Part shown: piece by piece, positions 1-7,987 of the stretch
Layout: each line of letters starts with the position of its first letter
How positions within the stretch are numbered: the stretch's first letter is position 1
DNA from: Pseudomonas sp. dw_612
GTDB taxonomy: Bacteria > Pseudomonadota > Gammaproteobacteria > Pseudomonadales > Pseudomonadaceae
NCBI RefSeq assembly: GCF_018449725.1
Contig: NZ_JAAVVC010000001.1
Span: 496,001 to 560,000, forward strand
DNA length: 64,000 nt
Reading direction: 5' to 3'
Notes under the pieces: generated by a model
Told to the model about the DNA's origin: nothing
What the model saw: only the letters and a program-made list of their open reading frames with translations
Databases searched by the model: none
Made by a program: the position numbers and the translations under genes

Positions 1-81
1 AGCGCGCAAAACCTGCTGCGCAAATACTTCATCGAACTGCAAACGCCGCACATCGAGACTCGGGTGACCGCTTATGTCTAA
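1..81 (+). CDS. xdhA: xanthine dehydrogenase small subunit, C-terminal end (partial)
   Basis: The first frame of the window is open from base 1 and stops at TAA 79-81, giving 26 residues that end in TRVTAYV. The stop overlaps the xdhB start by 8 bases, the usual sign of translational coupling between the small (FAD and 2Fe-2S) and large (molybdenum cofactor) subunits. Only the tail is present, so no domain can be seen. The assignment rests on position before xdhB and on the length and style of the tail. The gene continues to the left of the window. Confidence 0.75.
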   Translation, partial: SAQNLLRKYFIELQTPHIETRVTAYV

Positions 82-2473
82 TCATCACGCCGTAGAGAAG
101 ACCCAAGCCGAACTGGCTGAACTGTTCGCCAAGGACCTGACCACCGGTGTCGGCCGCAGCGTCAAGCACGACAGCGCCGCCAAACACGTGTCCGGTGAAG
201 CGCAGTACATAGATGACCGGTTGGAATTCCCTAACCAGTTGCACGTTTACGCACGCCTGTCGGACCGCGCCCACGCGAAAATCATCAGCATCGACACCCA
301 GCCCTGCTACGCCTTCGAAGGCGTGCGCATCGCCATCACCCACAAAGACGTGCCGGGTCTGAAAGACATCGGTCCGCTGCTGCCGGGTGATCCGCTGCTG
401 GCCATCGATGACGTGCAATTCGTCGGGCAACCGGTGCTCGCCGTGGCGGCGAAAGACCTGGAAACCGCGCGCAAAGCCGCGATGGCCGCGATCATCGAAT
501 ATGAAGATCTCGAACCGGTACTGGATGTGGTTGAAGCATTAAGAAAGCGCCACTTTGTACTCGACAGCCACACCCATCAGCGTGGCGATTCGGCCGGTGC
601 ATTGGCGACTGCCGAACACCGCATCCAGGGCACGCTGCACATTGGCGGCCAGGAACACTTCTACCTCGAAACCCAGATCTCTTCGGTGATGCCGACCGAA
701 GACGGCGGGATGATCGTCTACTGCTCCACGCAAAACCCCACCGAAGTGCAGAAACTGGTCGCTGAAGTGCTCGACGTGTCGATGAACAAAATCGTGGTCG
801 ACATGCGCCGCATGGGCGGTGGTTTCGGCGGCAAGGAAACCCAGGCCGCGAGCCCGGCGTGCCTGTGTGCAGTTATTGCGCACCTGACCGGCCAGCCGAC
901 CAAAATGCGCCTGCCCCGGGTCGAAGACATGCTGATGACCGGCAAGCGTCACCCGTTTTACGTCGAGTACGACGTCGGCTTTGACAGCACCGGCCGCCTG
1001 CACGGTATCGCGCTGGAACTGGCCGGTAACTGTGGTTGCTCGCCAGACCTGTCGGCGTCGATTGTCGACCGTGCAATGTTCCACGCCGACAACTCTTATT
1101 ACCTGGGCGACGCGACCATCAACGGTCACCGCTGCAAGACCAACACCGCGTCGAACACCGCTTACCGTGGCTTCGGCGGCCCGCAAGGCATGGTCGCCAT
1201 CGAAGAAGTGATGGACGCCATCGCCCGGCATCTGGCCCTCGATCCGCTGGCCGTGCGCAAGGCCAACTACTACGGCAAGACCGAGCGCAACGTCACCCAC
1301 TACTACCAGACCGTCGAGCACAACATGCTCGAGGAAATGACCGCCGAACTGGAAGAAAGCAGCCAGTACGCCGAGCGCCGCGAAGCGATCCGTCGCTACA
1401 ACGCCAACAGCCCGATCCTGAAAAAAGGCCTGGCGCTGACCCCGGTGAAATTCGGTATTTCGTTCACCGCGAGCTTCCTCAACCAGGCCGGTGCGCTGGT
1501 GCACGTCTACACCGACGGCAGCATCCATTTGAACCACGGCGGCACCGAGATGGGCCAGGGCCTGAACACCAAAGTCGCGCAGGTCGTGGCCGAAGTGTTC
1601 CAGGTGGAAATGGACCGTGTGCAGATCACCGCGACCAACACCGACAAGGTACCAAACACCTCGCCGACCGCAGCTTCGAGCGGCGCCGACCTTAACGGTA
1701 AAGCCGCGCAGAACGCTGCGGAAATCATCAAGCAACGGCTCGTCGAATTCGCCGCGCGCCACTACAAAGTCAGCGAAGAAGACGTGGAGTTCCACAACGG
1801 CCACGTGCGGGTTCGCGATCACATCCTGACCTTCGAAGCGCTGATCCAGCAGGCGTATTTCGCCCAGGTTTCGTTGTCGAGCACCGGGTTCTACAAGACC
1901 CCGAAAATCTTCTACGACCGCAGCCAGGCCCGGGGACGTCCGTTCTACTACTACGCCTTTGGCGCGGCGTGCTGCGAAGTGATTGTCGACACCCTGACCG
2001 GCGAATACAAAATGCTGCGCACCGACATCCTTCACGACGTCGGCGCCTCGCTGAACCCGGCGATCGACATCGGTCAGGTCGAGGGCGGTTTCATTCAGGG
2101 CATGGGTTGGCTGACCATGGAAGAACTGGTGTGGAACAACAAAGGCAAACTGATGACCAACGGCCCCGCCAGCTACAAGATCCCGGCGGTTGCCGACATG
2201 CCGCTGGACCTGCGGGTGAAGCTGGTGGAAAACCGCAAGAACCCGGAAGACACGGTGTTCCATTCCAAGGCCGTGGGCGAGCCGCCGTTCATGCTCGGTA
2301 TCGCGTCGTGGTGTGCAATTAAGGATGCGGTGGCGAGCCTCGGTGACTACAAGCATCAACCGAAGATCGATGCGCCGGCGACGCCGGAGCGGGTGTTGTG
2401 GGGGTGCGAGCAGATGCGCCAGTTGAAGGTGGCGAAGGCTGTCGAGGCTGAGCCGGAGTTGGCTTCGCTCTAA
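74..2473 (+). CDS. xdhB: xanthine dehydrogenase, molybdopterin-binding subunit
   Basis: The 799-residue product is the large subunit of bacterial xanthine dehydrogenase, which oxidises hypoxanthine to xanthine and urate in the cytoplasm. It has the aldehyde oxidase/xanthine dehydrogenase layout: N-terminal a/b hammerhead domain (to about residue 140), then the molybdenum cofactor domains. Visible cofactor motifs are GGGFGGKE near 247, AYRGFGGPQG near 365 and the C-terminal GEPPF near 735, which carries the catalytic glutamate. The ATG overlaps the xdhA stop. xdhC and guaD follow on the same strand, so this is a purine catabolic operon. Length is normal for the family. Confidence 0.95.
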   Translation: MSNHHAVEKTQAELAELFAKDLTTGVGRSVKHDSAAKHVSGEAQYIDDRLEFPNQLHVYARLSDRAHAKIISIDTQPCYAFEGVRIAITHKDVPGLKDIGPLLPGDPLLAIDDVQFVGQPVLAVAAKDLETARKAAMAAIIEYEDLEPVLDVVEALRKRHFVLDSHTHQRGDSAGALATAEHRIQGTLHIGGQEHFYLETQISSVMPTEDGGMIVYCSTQNPTEVQKLVAEVLDVSMNKIVVDMRRMGGGFGGKETQAASPACLCAVIAHLTGQPTKMRLPRVEDMLMTGKRHPFYVEYDVGFDSTGRLHGIALELAGNCGCSPDLSASIVDRAMFHADNSYYLGDATINGHRCKTNTASNTAYRGFGGPQGMVAIEEVMDAIARHLALDPLAVRKANYYGKTERNVTHYYQTVEHNMLEEMTAELEESSQYAERREAIRRYNANSPILKKGLALTPVKFGISFTASFLNQAGALVHVYTDGSIHLNHGGTEMGQGLNTKVAQVVAEVFQVEMDRVQITATNTDKVPNTSPTAASSGADLNGKAAQNAAEIIKQRLVEFAARHYKVSEEDVEFHNGHVRVRDHILTFEALIQQAYFAQVSLSSTGFYKTPKIFYDRSQARGRPFYYYAFGAACCEVIVDTLTGEYKMLRTDILHDVGASLNPAIDIGQVEGGFIQGMGWLTMEELVWNNKGKLMTNGPASYKIPAVADMPLDLRVKLVENRKNPEDTVFHSKAVGEPPFMLGIASWCAIKDAVASLGDYKHQPKIDAPATPERVLWGCEQMRQLKVAKAVEAEPELASL

Positions 2474-2485
2474 GACCGAGGCGCG

Positions 2486-2561
2486 GCCATTCGCGAGCAA
2501 GCCCGCTCCCACAGGGGAACGCATTCCAAATGTGGGAGCGGGCTTGCTCGCGAAGATGGCC
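2486..2561. repeat. REP-like inverted repeat, type A
   Basis: Two near-perfect inverted arms of about 28 bases (2486-2513 and 2531-2561), core TGTGGGAGCGGGCTTGCTCG, lie between xdhB and xdhC. The same arm recurs at 9465, 31921, 40232, 50146 and 54951. The folded RNA would be a very stable hairpin inside the operon and may affect the xdhB/xdhC transcript ratio (inference). Confidence 0.9.
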
Positions 2562-2591
2562 GAACAGACAACACAGATGTCGAGGTGAAAC

Positions 2592-3437
2592 ATGTACAAC
2601 TGGATCGACGCCCTCGCCGACCTGCAATCCCAGGGTGAACCCTGCGTGTTGGTGACCATCATCGAAGAGCTCGGCTCGACGCCGCGCAATGCCGGTTCGA
2701 AAATGGTCATCAGCGCAAGCCAGACCTTCGACACCATCGGTGGCGGGCATCTGGAATACAAGGCCATGCAGATCGGCCGCGAGATGCTCGCCAGCGGCAA
2801 GCAAGACACGCACCTGGAGCGCTTCAGCCTCGGCGCCAGCCTCGGCCAGTGCTGTGGCGGCGTGACCGTGTTGCTGTTCGAACCGATGGGCCAGGTCCAG
2901 GCGCAGATTGCCGTGTTCGGCGCCGGCCATGTCGGCCGGGCGCTGGTGCCGCTGCTCGCCAGCCTGCCCTGCCGGGTGCGCTGGATCGATTCGCGGGAAG
3001 CGGAGTTCCCGGACCAGATCCCCCACGGCGTGCGTAAAATCGTCGCCGAAGAACCGGTGGATGAAATCGACAACCTGCCCGCCGGCAGCTACTGCATCGT
3101 CATGACCCACAACCATCAACTCGACCTCGAACTCACCGCCGCGATCCTCAAGCGCAACGATTTCACCTACTTCGGCCTGATCGGTTCGAAGACCAAACGG
3201 GTGAAGTTCGAACATCGCCTGCGTGATCGTGGATTCGACAGCGACGTGCTGCAACGCATGCGTTGCCCGATGGGCATCGGCGAAGTCAAAGGCAAGTTGC
3301 CTGTGGAAATCGCCATCTCCATCGCCGGCGAAATCATCGCCACCTATAACGCGAATTTCGGCCAGCAGACCGCCAGCGCCGGATCATCGATTGCCAAACT
3401 GCTGCCTGCTTCTCGCCGCAGCCAAGCCTCTAATTGA
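2592..3437 (+). CDS. xdhC: xanthine dehydrogenase accessory protein XdhC
   Basis: The 281-residue product matches the XdhC/CoxI family, which binds the molybdenum cofactor, promotes its sulfuration and hands it to the large subunit. The N-terminal half carries the cysteine-rich LGQCCGG segment near residues 85-91. The C-terminal half begins with a Rossmann nucleotide-binding loop, GAGHVGRA, near residue 111. The ATG at 2592 has a GAGGTG ribosome binding site 6 bases upstream. It lies 118 bases after xdhB, separated by a REP-like hairpin, and 24 bases before guaD. Function is firm by family and context. Confidence 0.93.
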   Translation: MYNWIDALADLQSQGEPCVLVTIIEELGSTPRNAGSKMVISASQTFDTIGGGHLEYKAMQIGREMLASGKQDTHLERFSLGASLGQCCGGVTVLLFEPMGQVQAQIAVFGAGHVGRALVPLLASLPCRVRWIDSREAEFPDQIPHGVRKIVAEEPVDEIDNLPAGSYCIVMTHNHQLDLELTAAILKRNDFTYFGLIGSKTKRVKFEHRLRDRGFDSDVLQRMRCPMGIGEVKGKLPVEIAISIAGEIIATYNANFGQQTASAGSSIAKLLPASRRSQASN

Positions 3438-3461
3438 TAAGCCTAGAAACCGAGAACCCAC

Positions 3462-4766
3462 ATGCCTTTGACTCGCAAAGCCTACCGCGCCGCCATCCTG
3501 CACAGCATCGCCGACCCCGCCGAAGTCGGCATCGAAGCCTCTTATGAGTATTTCGAGGACGGCCTGCTGGTGGTCGAGAACGGCCAGATCAGCGCCATCG
3601 GCCACGCCAGCGAACTGTTGGCGACCCTGCCGGCGGACATCGAGATCACGCATTACCAGGATGCGCTGATCACTCCGGGCCTGATCGATACCCACATCCA
3701 CTTGCCGCAAACCGGCATGGTCGGGGCCTACGGCGAGCAGTTGCTGGATTGGCTCAACACGTACACCTTCCCCTGCGAAAGCCAGTTCGCCGACAAGGCC
3801 CACGCCGATGAAGTGGCGGACATTTTCATCAAGGAACTGCTGCGCAACGGCACCACCACCGCGCTGGTGTTCGGCAGTGTGCACCCGCAATCGGTGAACT
3901 CGTTCTTCGAAGCCGCCCAGCAACTGGACCTGCGCATGATCGCCGGCAAGGTGATGATGGACCGCAACGCGCCGGACTACCTGACCGACACCGCCGAATC
4001 CAGCTACGTGGAAAGCAAGGCGCTGATCGAGCGCTGGCACGGCAAGGGCCGCTTGCACTATGCGGTCACCCCGCGCTTCGCCCCGACCAGCACCCCGGAA
4101 CAACTGACCCTCGCCGGCCAGTTGCTCGGTGAATACCCGGACTTGTATATGCAGACCCACATCAGCGAAAACCTGAAAGAGGTCGAGTGGGTCAAGGAAC
4201 TGTTCCCGGAGCGCAAGGGCTACCTGGACGTTTACGATCACTACCAGTTGCTGGGCGAGCGCTCGGTGTTTGCCCACGGCGTGCACCTGTGCGACGACGA
4301 GTGCGCGCGGCTGGCGGAAACCGGCTCGGCGATCGCCTTCTGCCCGACCTCGAACTTCTTCCTCGGCAGCGGCTTGTTCAACCTGCCGATGGCCGAGAAG
4401 CACAAGTTGAATGTCGGTTTGGGTACGGACGTGGGCGGCGGCACCAGTTTCTCGCTGCTGCAAACCTTGAACGAAGCGTACAAAGTCATGCAGTTGCAAG
4501 GCGCGCGGCTGAGCCCGTTCAAATCGCTGTACCTGGCGACCCTCGGTGGTGCACGGGCGCTGCGCCTGGAAGACAAGATCGGTACGTTGCACACGGGCAC
4601 CGATGCCGACTTCCTGGTGCTGGATTACAACGCCACGCCGCTGCTCAGCTATCGCTTGAAACAGGCCAATAACATTGCCGAGACGTTGTTTGTGTTGATG
4701 ACGCTGGGGGATGACCGGACGGTGTTGCAGACGTATGCGGCGGGGACATTGGTGCATCAGCGCTGA
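3462..4766 (+). CDS. guaD: guanine deaminase
   Basis: The 434-residue product is an amidohydrolase of the guanine deaminase type, which hydrolyses guanine to xanthine, the substrate of the XdhAB enzyme encoded just upstream. Zinc-binding signatures are visible: DTHIHLP near 76-82, HISE near 233, and GTDVGGGTS near 321-329 with the metal-binding aspartate. Length is typical. The gene closes the xdh operon and is followed by a strong bidirectional terminator. Together xdhABC and guaD take guanine through xanthine to urate. Confidence 0.93.
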   Translation: MPLTRKAYRAAILHSIADPAEVGIEASYEYFEDGLLVVENGQISAIGHASELLATLPADIEITHYQDALITPGLIDTHIHLPQTGMVGAYGEQLLDWLNTYTFPCESQFADKAHADEVADIFIKELLRNGTTTALVFGSVHPQSVNSFFEAAQQLDLRMIAGKVMMDRNAPDYLTDTAESSYVESKALIERWHGKGRLHYAVTPRFAPTSTPEQLTLAGQLLGEYPDLYMQTHISENLKEVEWVKELFPERKGYLDVYDHYQLLGERSVFAHGVHLCDDECARLAETGSAIAFCPTSNFFLGSGLFNLPMAEKHKLNVGLGTDVGGGTSFSLLQTLNEAYKVMQLQGARLSPFKSLYLATLGGARALRLEDKIGTLHTGTDADFLVLDYNATPLLSYRLKQANNIAETLFVLMTLGDDRTVLQTYAAGTLVHQR

Positions 4767-4780
4767 GGTTTCTTCGGGCA

Positions 4781-4818
4781 AAAAAATCCCCCGCGGCTGT
4801 ATAGCCCGGGGGATTTTT
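4781..4818. terminator. bidirectional terminator after guaD
   Basis: AAATCCCCC (4784-4792) pairs with GGGGGATTT (4808-4816), with an inner GGCT/AGCC pair and a GTAT loop. It has an A-run on the left and a T-run on the right, so it can stop transcription from guaD and from the GntR gene on the other strand. Confidence 0.9.
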
Positions 4819-4837
4819 ATTGCATGTCGGCAAGATC

Positions 4838-4929
4838 AAAAGATCGCAGCCTCGTTTCACTCGACAGCTCCTACATTGGAATTCGTAATCCTGTAGGAGC
4901 TGTCGAGTGAAACGAGGCTGCGATCTTTT
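4838..4929. repeat. REP-like inverted repeat, type D
   Basis: Long inverted arms of about 40 bases with the core AGCTGTCGAGTGAAACGAGG, ending in CGATCTTTT. The same family occurs at 7261 and 22586. It fills the space between the guaD terminator and the convergent GntR gene. Confidence 0.9.
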
Positions 4930-4945
4930 CAGCTGCACTCGACAA

Positions 4946-5710
4946 TCAGAGCTTCGCGGTGGAGCGCCCAGGCTTCTTGGTCTGCAACAAATGCGAGAAC
5001 ACCGCATGCAAATCATCCGACGCACTTTCTTCGTCGAGGTTGAGTTTGCTGTCGATGTGATCCATGTGATGCATCATCAGGTCCACTGCCAATTCACCGT
5101 TGCGCGCTTCGATCGCGTCGATCAACTGGGTGTGTTCATCATAAGAACAGTGCGAGCGGTTGCCGCTTTCGTACTGGGCGATGATCAACGAGGTCTGGGA
5201 CACGAGGCTGCGCTGGAAGCTGATCAGCGGTGCGTTCTTCGCCGCTTCGGCGAGTTTCAGGTGGAATTCGCCCGACAGACGGATACCGGCGCCGCGATCA
5301 CCACGGGAAAAGCTGTCGCGTTCGTCGTTGACCATTTGGCGCAATTCAGCGATCTGCTCGGCGGTGGCGTGCTGCACCGCCAGTTCAGTGATCGCCCGCT
5401 CCACCAGACGGCGAGCGAGGAACACCTGACGGGCCTCTTCGACGCTCGGGCTGGCGACGACGGCGCCACGGTTCGGCCGCAGCAACACCACGCCTTCGTG
5501 GGCCAGACGCGACAGCGCGCGGCGAATGATGGTGCGGCTGACCCCGAAAATTTCCCCCAGCGCTTCTTCGCTCAACTTGGTGCCGGGCGCCAGGCGCTGT
5601 TCAAGGATAGCCTCGAAGATATGCGCGTAGACAATATCGTCCTGGGTACCGCTGCGGCCGGCTTTGCCTGCTCGCGGTTGTTTCTTTAGGGGCTGCAACT
5701 GTTCGTTCAT
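4946..5710 (-). CDS. GntR family regulator, FCD type
   Basis: The 254-residue product has an N-terminal winged helix (about residues 25-90, including EEALGEIFGVSRTIIRRALSR without long insertion) and a helical C-terminal FCD ligand-binding domain. The frame is open further upstream to 5866, but the ATG at 5710 gives the normal family length and N-terminus. It lies between the xdh-guaD operon and the divergent BenE-type transporter, so it probably controls purine uptake and breakdown in response to a purine intermediate (inference). A candidate operator, ATTGT-AC-ACAAT, lies at 5803-5814 in the shared promoter region. Confidence 0.85.
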   Translation of the reverse strand: MNEQLQPLKKQPRAGKAGRSGTQDDIVYAHIFEAILEQRLAPGTKLSEEALGEIFGVSRTIIRRALSRLAHEGVVLLRPNRGAVVASPSVEEARQVFLARRLVERAITELAVQHATAEQIAELRQMVNDERDSFSRGDRGAGIRLSGEFHLKLAEAAKNAPLISFQRSLVSQTSLIIAQYESGNRSHCSYDEHTQLIDAIEARNGELAVDLMMHHMDHIDSKLNLDEESASDDLHAVFSHLLQTKKPGRSTAKL

Positions 5711-5802
5711 GGGCACTCGAGTCGGGAGAACTGCGGCGAATAGACCGTGACTGTAATACGGCACAGTGGGTCGCTGGCAAGTATCGCGTAAAAAACACCG
5801 CG

Positions 5803-5814
5803 ATTGTACACAAT
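5803..5814. promoter_or_regulatory. candidate GntR operator in regulator/transporter intergenic region
   Basis: The 12-mer ATTGTACACAAT has perfect 5-base arms ATTGT/ACAAT around a 2-base centre. It sits about 90 bases upstream of the GntR start and 250 bases upstream of the BenE-type gene. The form resembles operators of the FadR/FCD subgroup of GntR proteins. Ten of 12 bases match TTTGTATACAAT at 50517, upstream of the NCS1 transporter gene. No binding can be shown from sequence alone. Confidence 0.5.
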
Positions 5815-5929
5815 GGATGGTGGCAACACGACTGTATGGCTGATTGCGGCCACGGCTGTATCGCAACGGTCCGTTACCTTTGAGTTTAGGCTTGAACCCG
5901 GAATCCGCCGCTGAAACGCGAACCTTTGC

Positions 5930-6012
5930 GTAGGAGCTGCCGAAGGCTGCGATCTTTTGATCTTGCTTTTAAAGACGAATATCAAAAGATCGCAGCCTTC
6001 GGCAGCTCCTAC
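5930..6012. repeat. REP-like inverted repeat, type B
   Basis: Inverted arms TAGGAGCTGCCGAAGGCTGC...GATCTTTTGAT and the complement, with a short AT-rich loop. The family recurs at 15388 and 18555. It lies about 50 bases upstream of the BenE-type gene and so probably within its leader. Confidence 0.9.
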
Positions 6013-6064
6013 ATTGGATTGGGTTGAAGCGGACATCTTCACCAGAACAAGGAACACCGCTGTC

Positions 6065-7255
6065 ATGAACGACGCCACGCACACGCAACTGCGCCCCTTG
6101 GCCGACACGTCGCCTTCGGCCATCGTCGCCGGTTTCATCGCCATGATGACCGGCTACACCAGTTCTCTGGTCCTGATGTTCCAGGCCGGACAAGCGGCGG
6201 GCCTGACCAGCGGGCAGATTTCCTCGTGGATCTGGGCGATTTCGATTGGGATGGCGATCTGCTCGATCGGCCTGTCCCTGCGTTATCGCACGCCGATCAC
6301 CATTGCCTGGTCCACGCCCGGCGCGGCGTTGCTGATCACCAGCCTCGGCGGCGTGACCTACGGCGAAGCCATCGGCGCCTATATAACGTGCGCGGTGCTG
6401 GTGACCATTTGTGGTTTGACCGGCAGTTTCGAACGGCTGGTGAAAAAGATCCCGGCGTCGCTGGCCGCGGCGCTGCTGGCGGGGATCCTGTTCAAGATCG
6501 GCAGCGAGATTTTTGTCGCCGCGCAGCATCGCACCGCGTTGGTGTTGGGGATGTTCTTCACTTACCTGGTGGTCAAGCGCCTGTCGCCGCGTTACGCGGT
6601 GCTCGCCGCGCTGTTGATCGGTACGGCGCTGTCGGGGTTCATGGGGCTGCTGGACTTCAGTGGTTTTCATTTGGAACTGGCGACGCCGGTCTGGACCACG
6701 CCGCACTTCTCCCTGGCCGCGACCATCAGCATCGGCATTCCGCTGTTCGTGGTGGCAATGACCTCGCAGAACATGCCCGGTATCGCCGTGTTGCGCGCCG
6801 ACGGCTACACCGTGCCGGCCTCGCCGCTGATCACCACCACCGGCATCGCCTCGTTGCTGCTGGCGCCGTTTGGCTCCCACGGCATCAACCTCGCAGCGAT
6901 CAGCGCGGCAATCTGCACCGGGCCCCACGCCCATGAAGACCGCAACAAGCGCTACACGGCGGCGGTCTGGTGCGGGATTTTCTACGGGATTGCCGGGGTG
7001 TTCGGCGCGACGCTGGCGGCGTTGTTTGCCGCGTTGCCGAAAGAGTTGGTGCTGTCGATTGCGGCGCTGGCGCTGTTCGGCTCGATCATCAATGGCTTGA
7101 GCATTGCCATGAGCGAAGTCAAAGAGCGGGAAGCGGCGTTGGTCACGTTCATGGTCACGGCGTCGGGGCTGACGCTGTTTTCCATCGGGTCGGCATTCTG
7201 GGGGATTGTGGCGGGGGTGTTGACGTTGGTGATTTTGAATTGGCGTAAAAGTTAA
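6065..7255 (+). CDS. BenE family transporter
   Basis: The 396-residue product is a polytopic inner membrane protein with about 11-12 hydrophobic helices, matching the BenE (benzoate:proton symporter) family. The start chosen is ATG 6065 (MNDATHTQ), preceded by AAGGAAC; the longer open frame to 5957 runs into a REP element and is not credible. The family is named for benzoate, but the position next to a GntR gene and the xdh-guaD operon suggests import of a purine or related compound here (inference). A bidirectional terminator lies downstream. Confidence 0.85.
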   Translation: MNDATHTQLRPLADTSPSAIVAGFIAMMTGYTSSLVLMFQAGQAAGLTSGQISSWIWAISIGMAICSIGLSLRYRTPITIAWSTPGAALLITSLGGVTYGEAIGAYITCAVLVTICGLTGSFERLVKKIPASLAAALLAGILFKIGSEIFVAAQHRTALVLGMFFTYLVVKRLSPRYAVLAALLIGTALSGFMGLLDFSGFHLELATPVWTTPHFSLAATISIGIPLFVVAMTSQNMPGIAVLRADGYTVPASPLITTTGIASLLLAPFGSHGINLAAISAAICTGPHAHEDRNKRYTAAVWCGIFYGIAGVFGATLAALFAALPKELVLSIAALALFGSIINGLSIAMSEVKEREAALVTFMVTASGLTLFSIGSAFWGIVAGVLTLVILNWRKS

Positions 7256-7260
7256 AAGCA

Positions 7261-7337
7261 CGCAGCCTCGTTTCACTCGACAGCTGCTACAGGGCGACGC
7301 AATCCATGTAGCAGCTGTCGAGTGAAACGAGGCTGCG
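7261..7337. repeat. REP-like inverted repeat, type D
   Basis: Arms CGCAGCCTCGTTTCACTCGA and complement around a short loop, starting 6 bases after the transporter stop. Same family as 4838-4929, with AGCTGCTACA in place of AGCTCCTACA. Confidence 0.88.
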
Positions 7338-7355
7338 ATCATTTAATCCGGGCAT

Positions 7356-7390
7356 AAAAAAACGGCGCCCCGTGGGTCGCCGCTTTTTTT
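7356..7390. terminator. bidirectional terminator between convergent genes
   Basis: A-run, CGGCG (7363-7367) pairing with CGCCG (7378-7382), then a T-run of seven. It lies between the BenE-type gene and convergent yggL and can serve both. Confidence 0.85.
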
Positions 7391-7408
7391 AAGACAAAAG
7401 CTATGACA

Positions 7409-7753
7409 TCAAGCTACCGGATTGATCGGCTTTTCCGGGTACCAGACGTCGATCAGCGGGCTGACGGTTGCTTCGGTCAGTTCGCTGCGGCCTTTGAGCC
7501 AGGCTTCAACAGCTGCACGCTGCTCTTCGGACACCGAGCCACGTTTCTGCAGGCAAACCAGACCGAAGTCGTCGCCGCCAACATAACCCAGACCGTTGGC
7601 TTCCATGGCTTCTTTCAGGAACGCGTCGAGGAAAGCATCAATGGCTTCATCAGCCAAATCTTCTTTGAAATCCAGGTTCAGTTCGAAACCCAGCTCTTGA
7701 AATTCATCGACGCACAGTTTTTTGCGCAGACGCTGGGAACGGTTAGTCGCCAT
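7409..7753 (-). CDS. yggL: YggL family 50S ribosome-associated protein
   Basis: The 114-residue product matches the YggL (DUF469) family throughout: a basic N-terminus, RSQRLRKKL, then an acidic region and the conserved GLGYVGGDDFG segment. E. coli YggL associates with the large ribosomal subunit and affects its assembly or activity. The ATG at 7753 (MATNRSQR) is preferred to the upstream non-ATG extension to 7768 and restores normal length. The gene is monocistronic, convergent with the BenE-type transporter gene and divergent from dacB. Confidence 0.9.
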   Translation of the reverse strand: MATNRSQRLRKKLCVDEFQELGFELNLDFKEDLADEAIDAFLDAFLKEAMEANGLGYVGGDDFGLVCLQKRGSVSEEQRAAVEAWLKGRSELTEATVSPLIDVWYPEKPINPVA

Positions 7754-7987
7754 TGGAACAATCCTCATAAGTAATAACGGGCGGCACTTTAGCAGTTTAA
7801 GGCGCCAATTGCCCGCTCCGCGGTGGCGGCCAGCCTACCGTCGGTAAAAAAATAGCGAATTAGAGGGCCGGGGCACGGCACACGCCGCGTCACCTTGGGG
7901 CATAATGCCGACACTTTCATGACCACTGAGGGATTTTATCTTCATGCCCTCGCCTTTTTTCCCCTCGCCCGTAGGGTTTTACTTCAT

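Noticed and set aside
539..3254. Long minus-strand open frames opposite xdhB and xdhC (up to 844 codons)
   Set aside because: They are shadows of GC-rich coding on the other strand; composition is low-complexity H/D/R/V-rich, with no family match, no ribosome binding site and full overlap with firm genes.
5957..6064. Extended N-terminus of the BenE-type transporter
   Set aside because: The extra codons are read from a REP element and no ribosome binding site precedes them.
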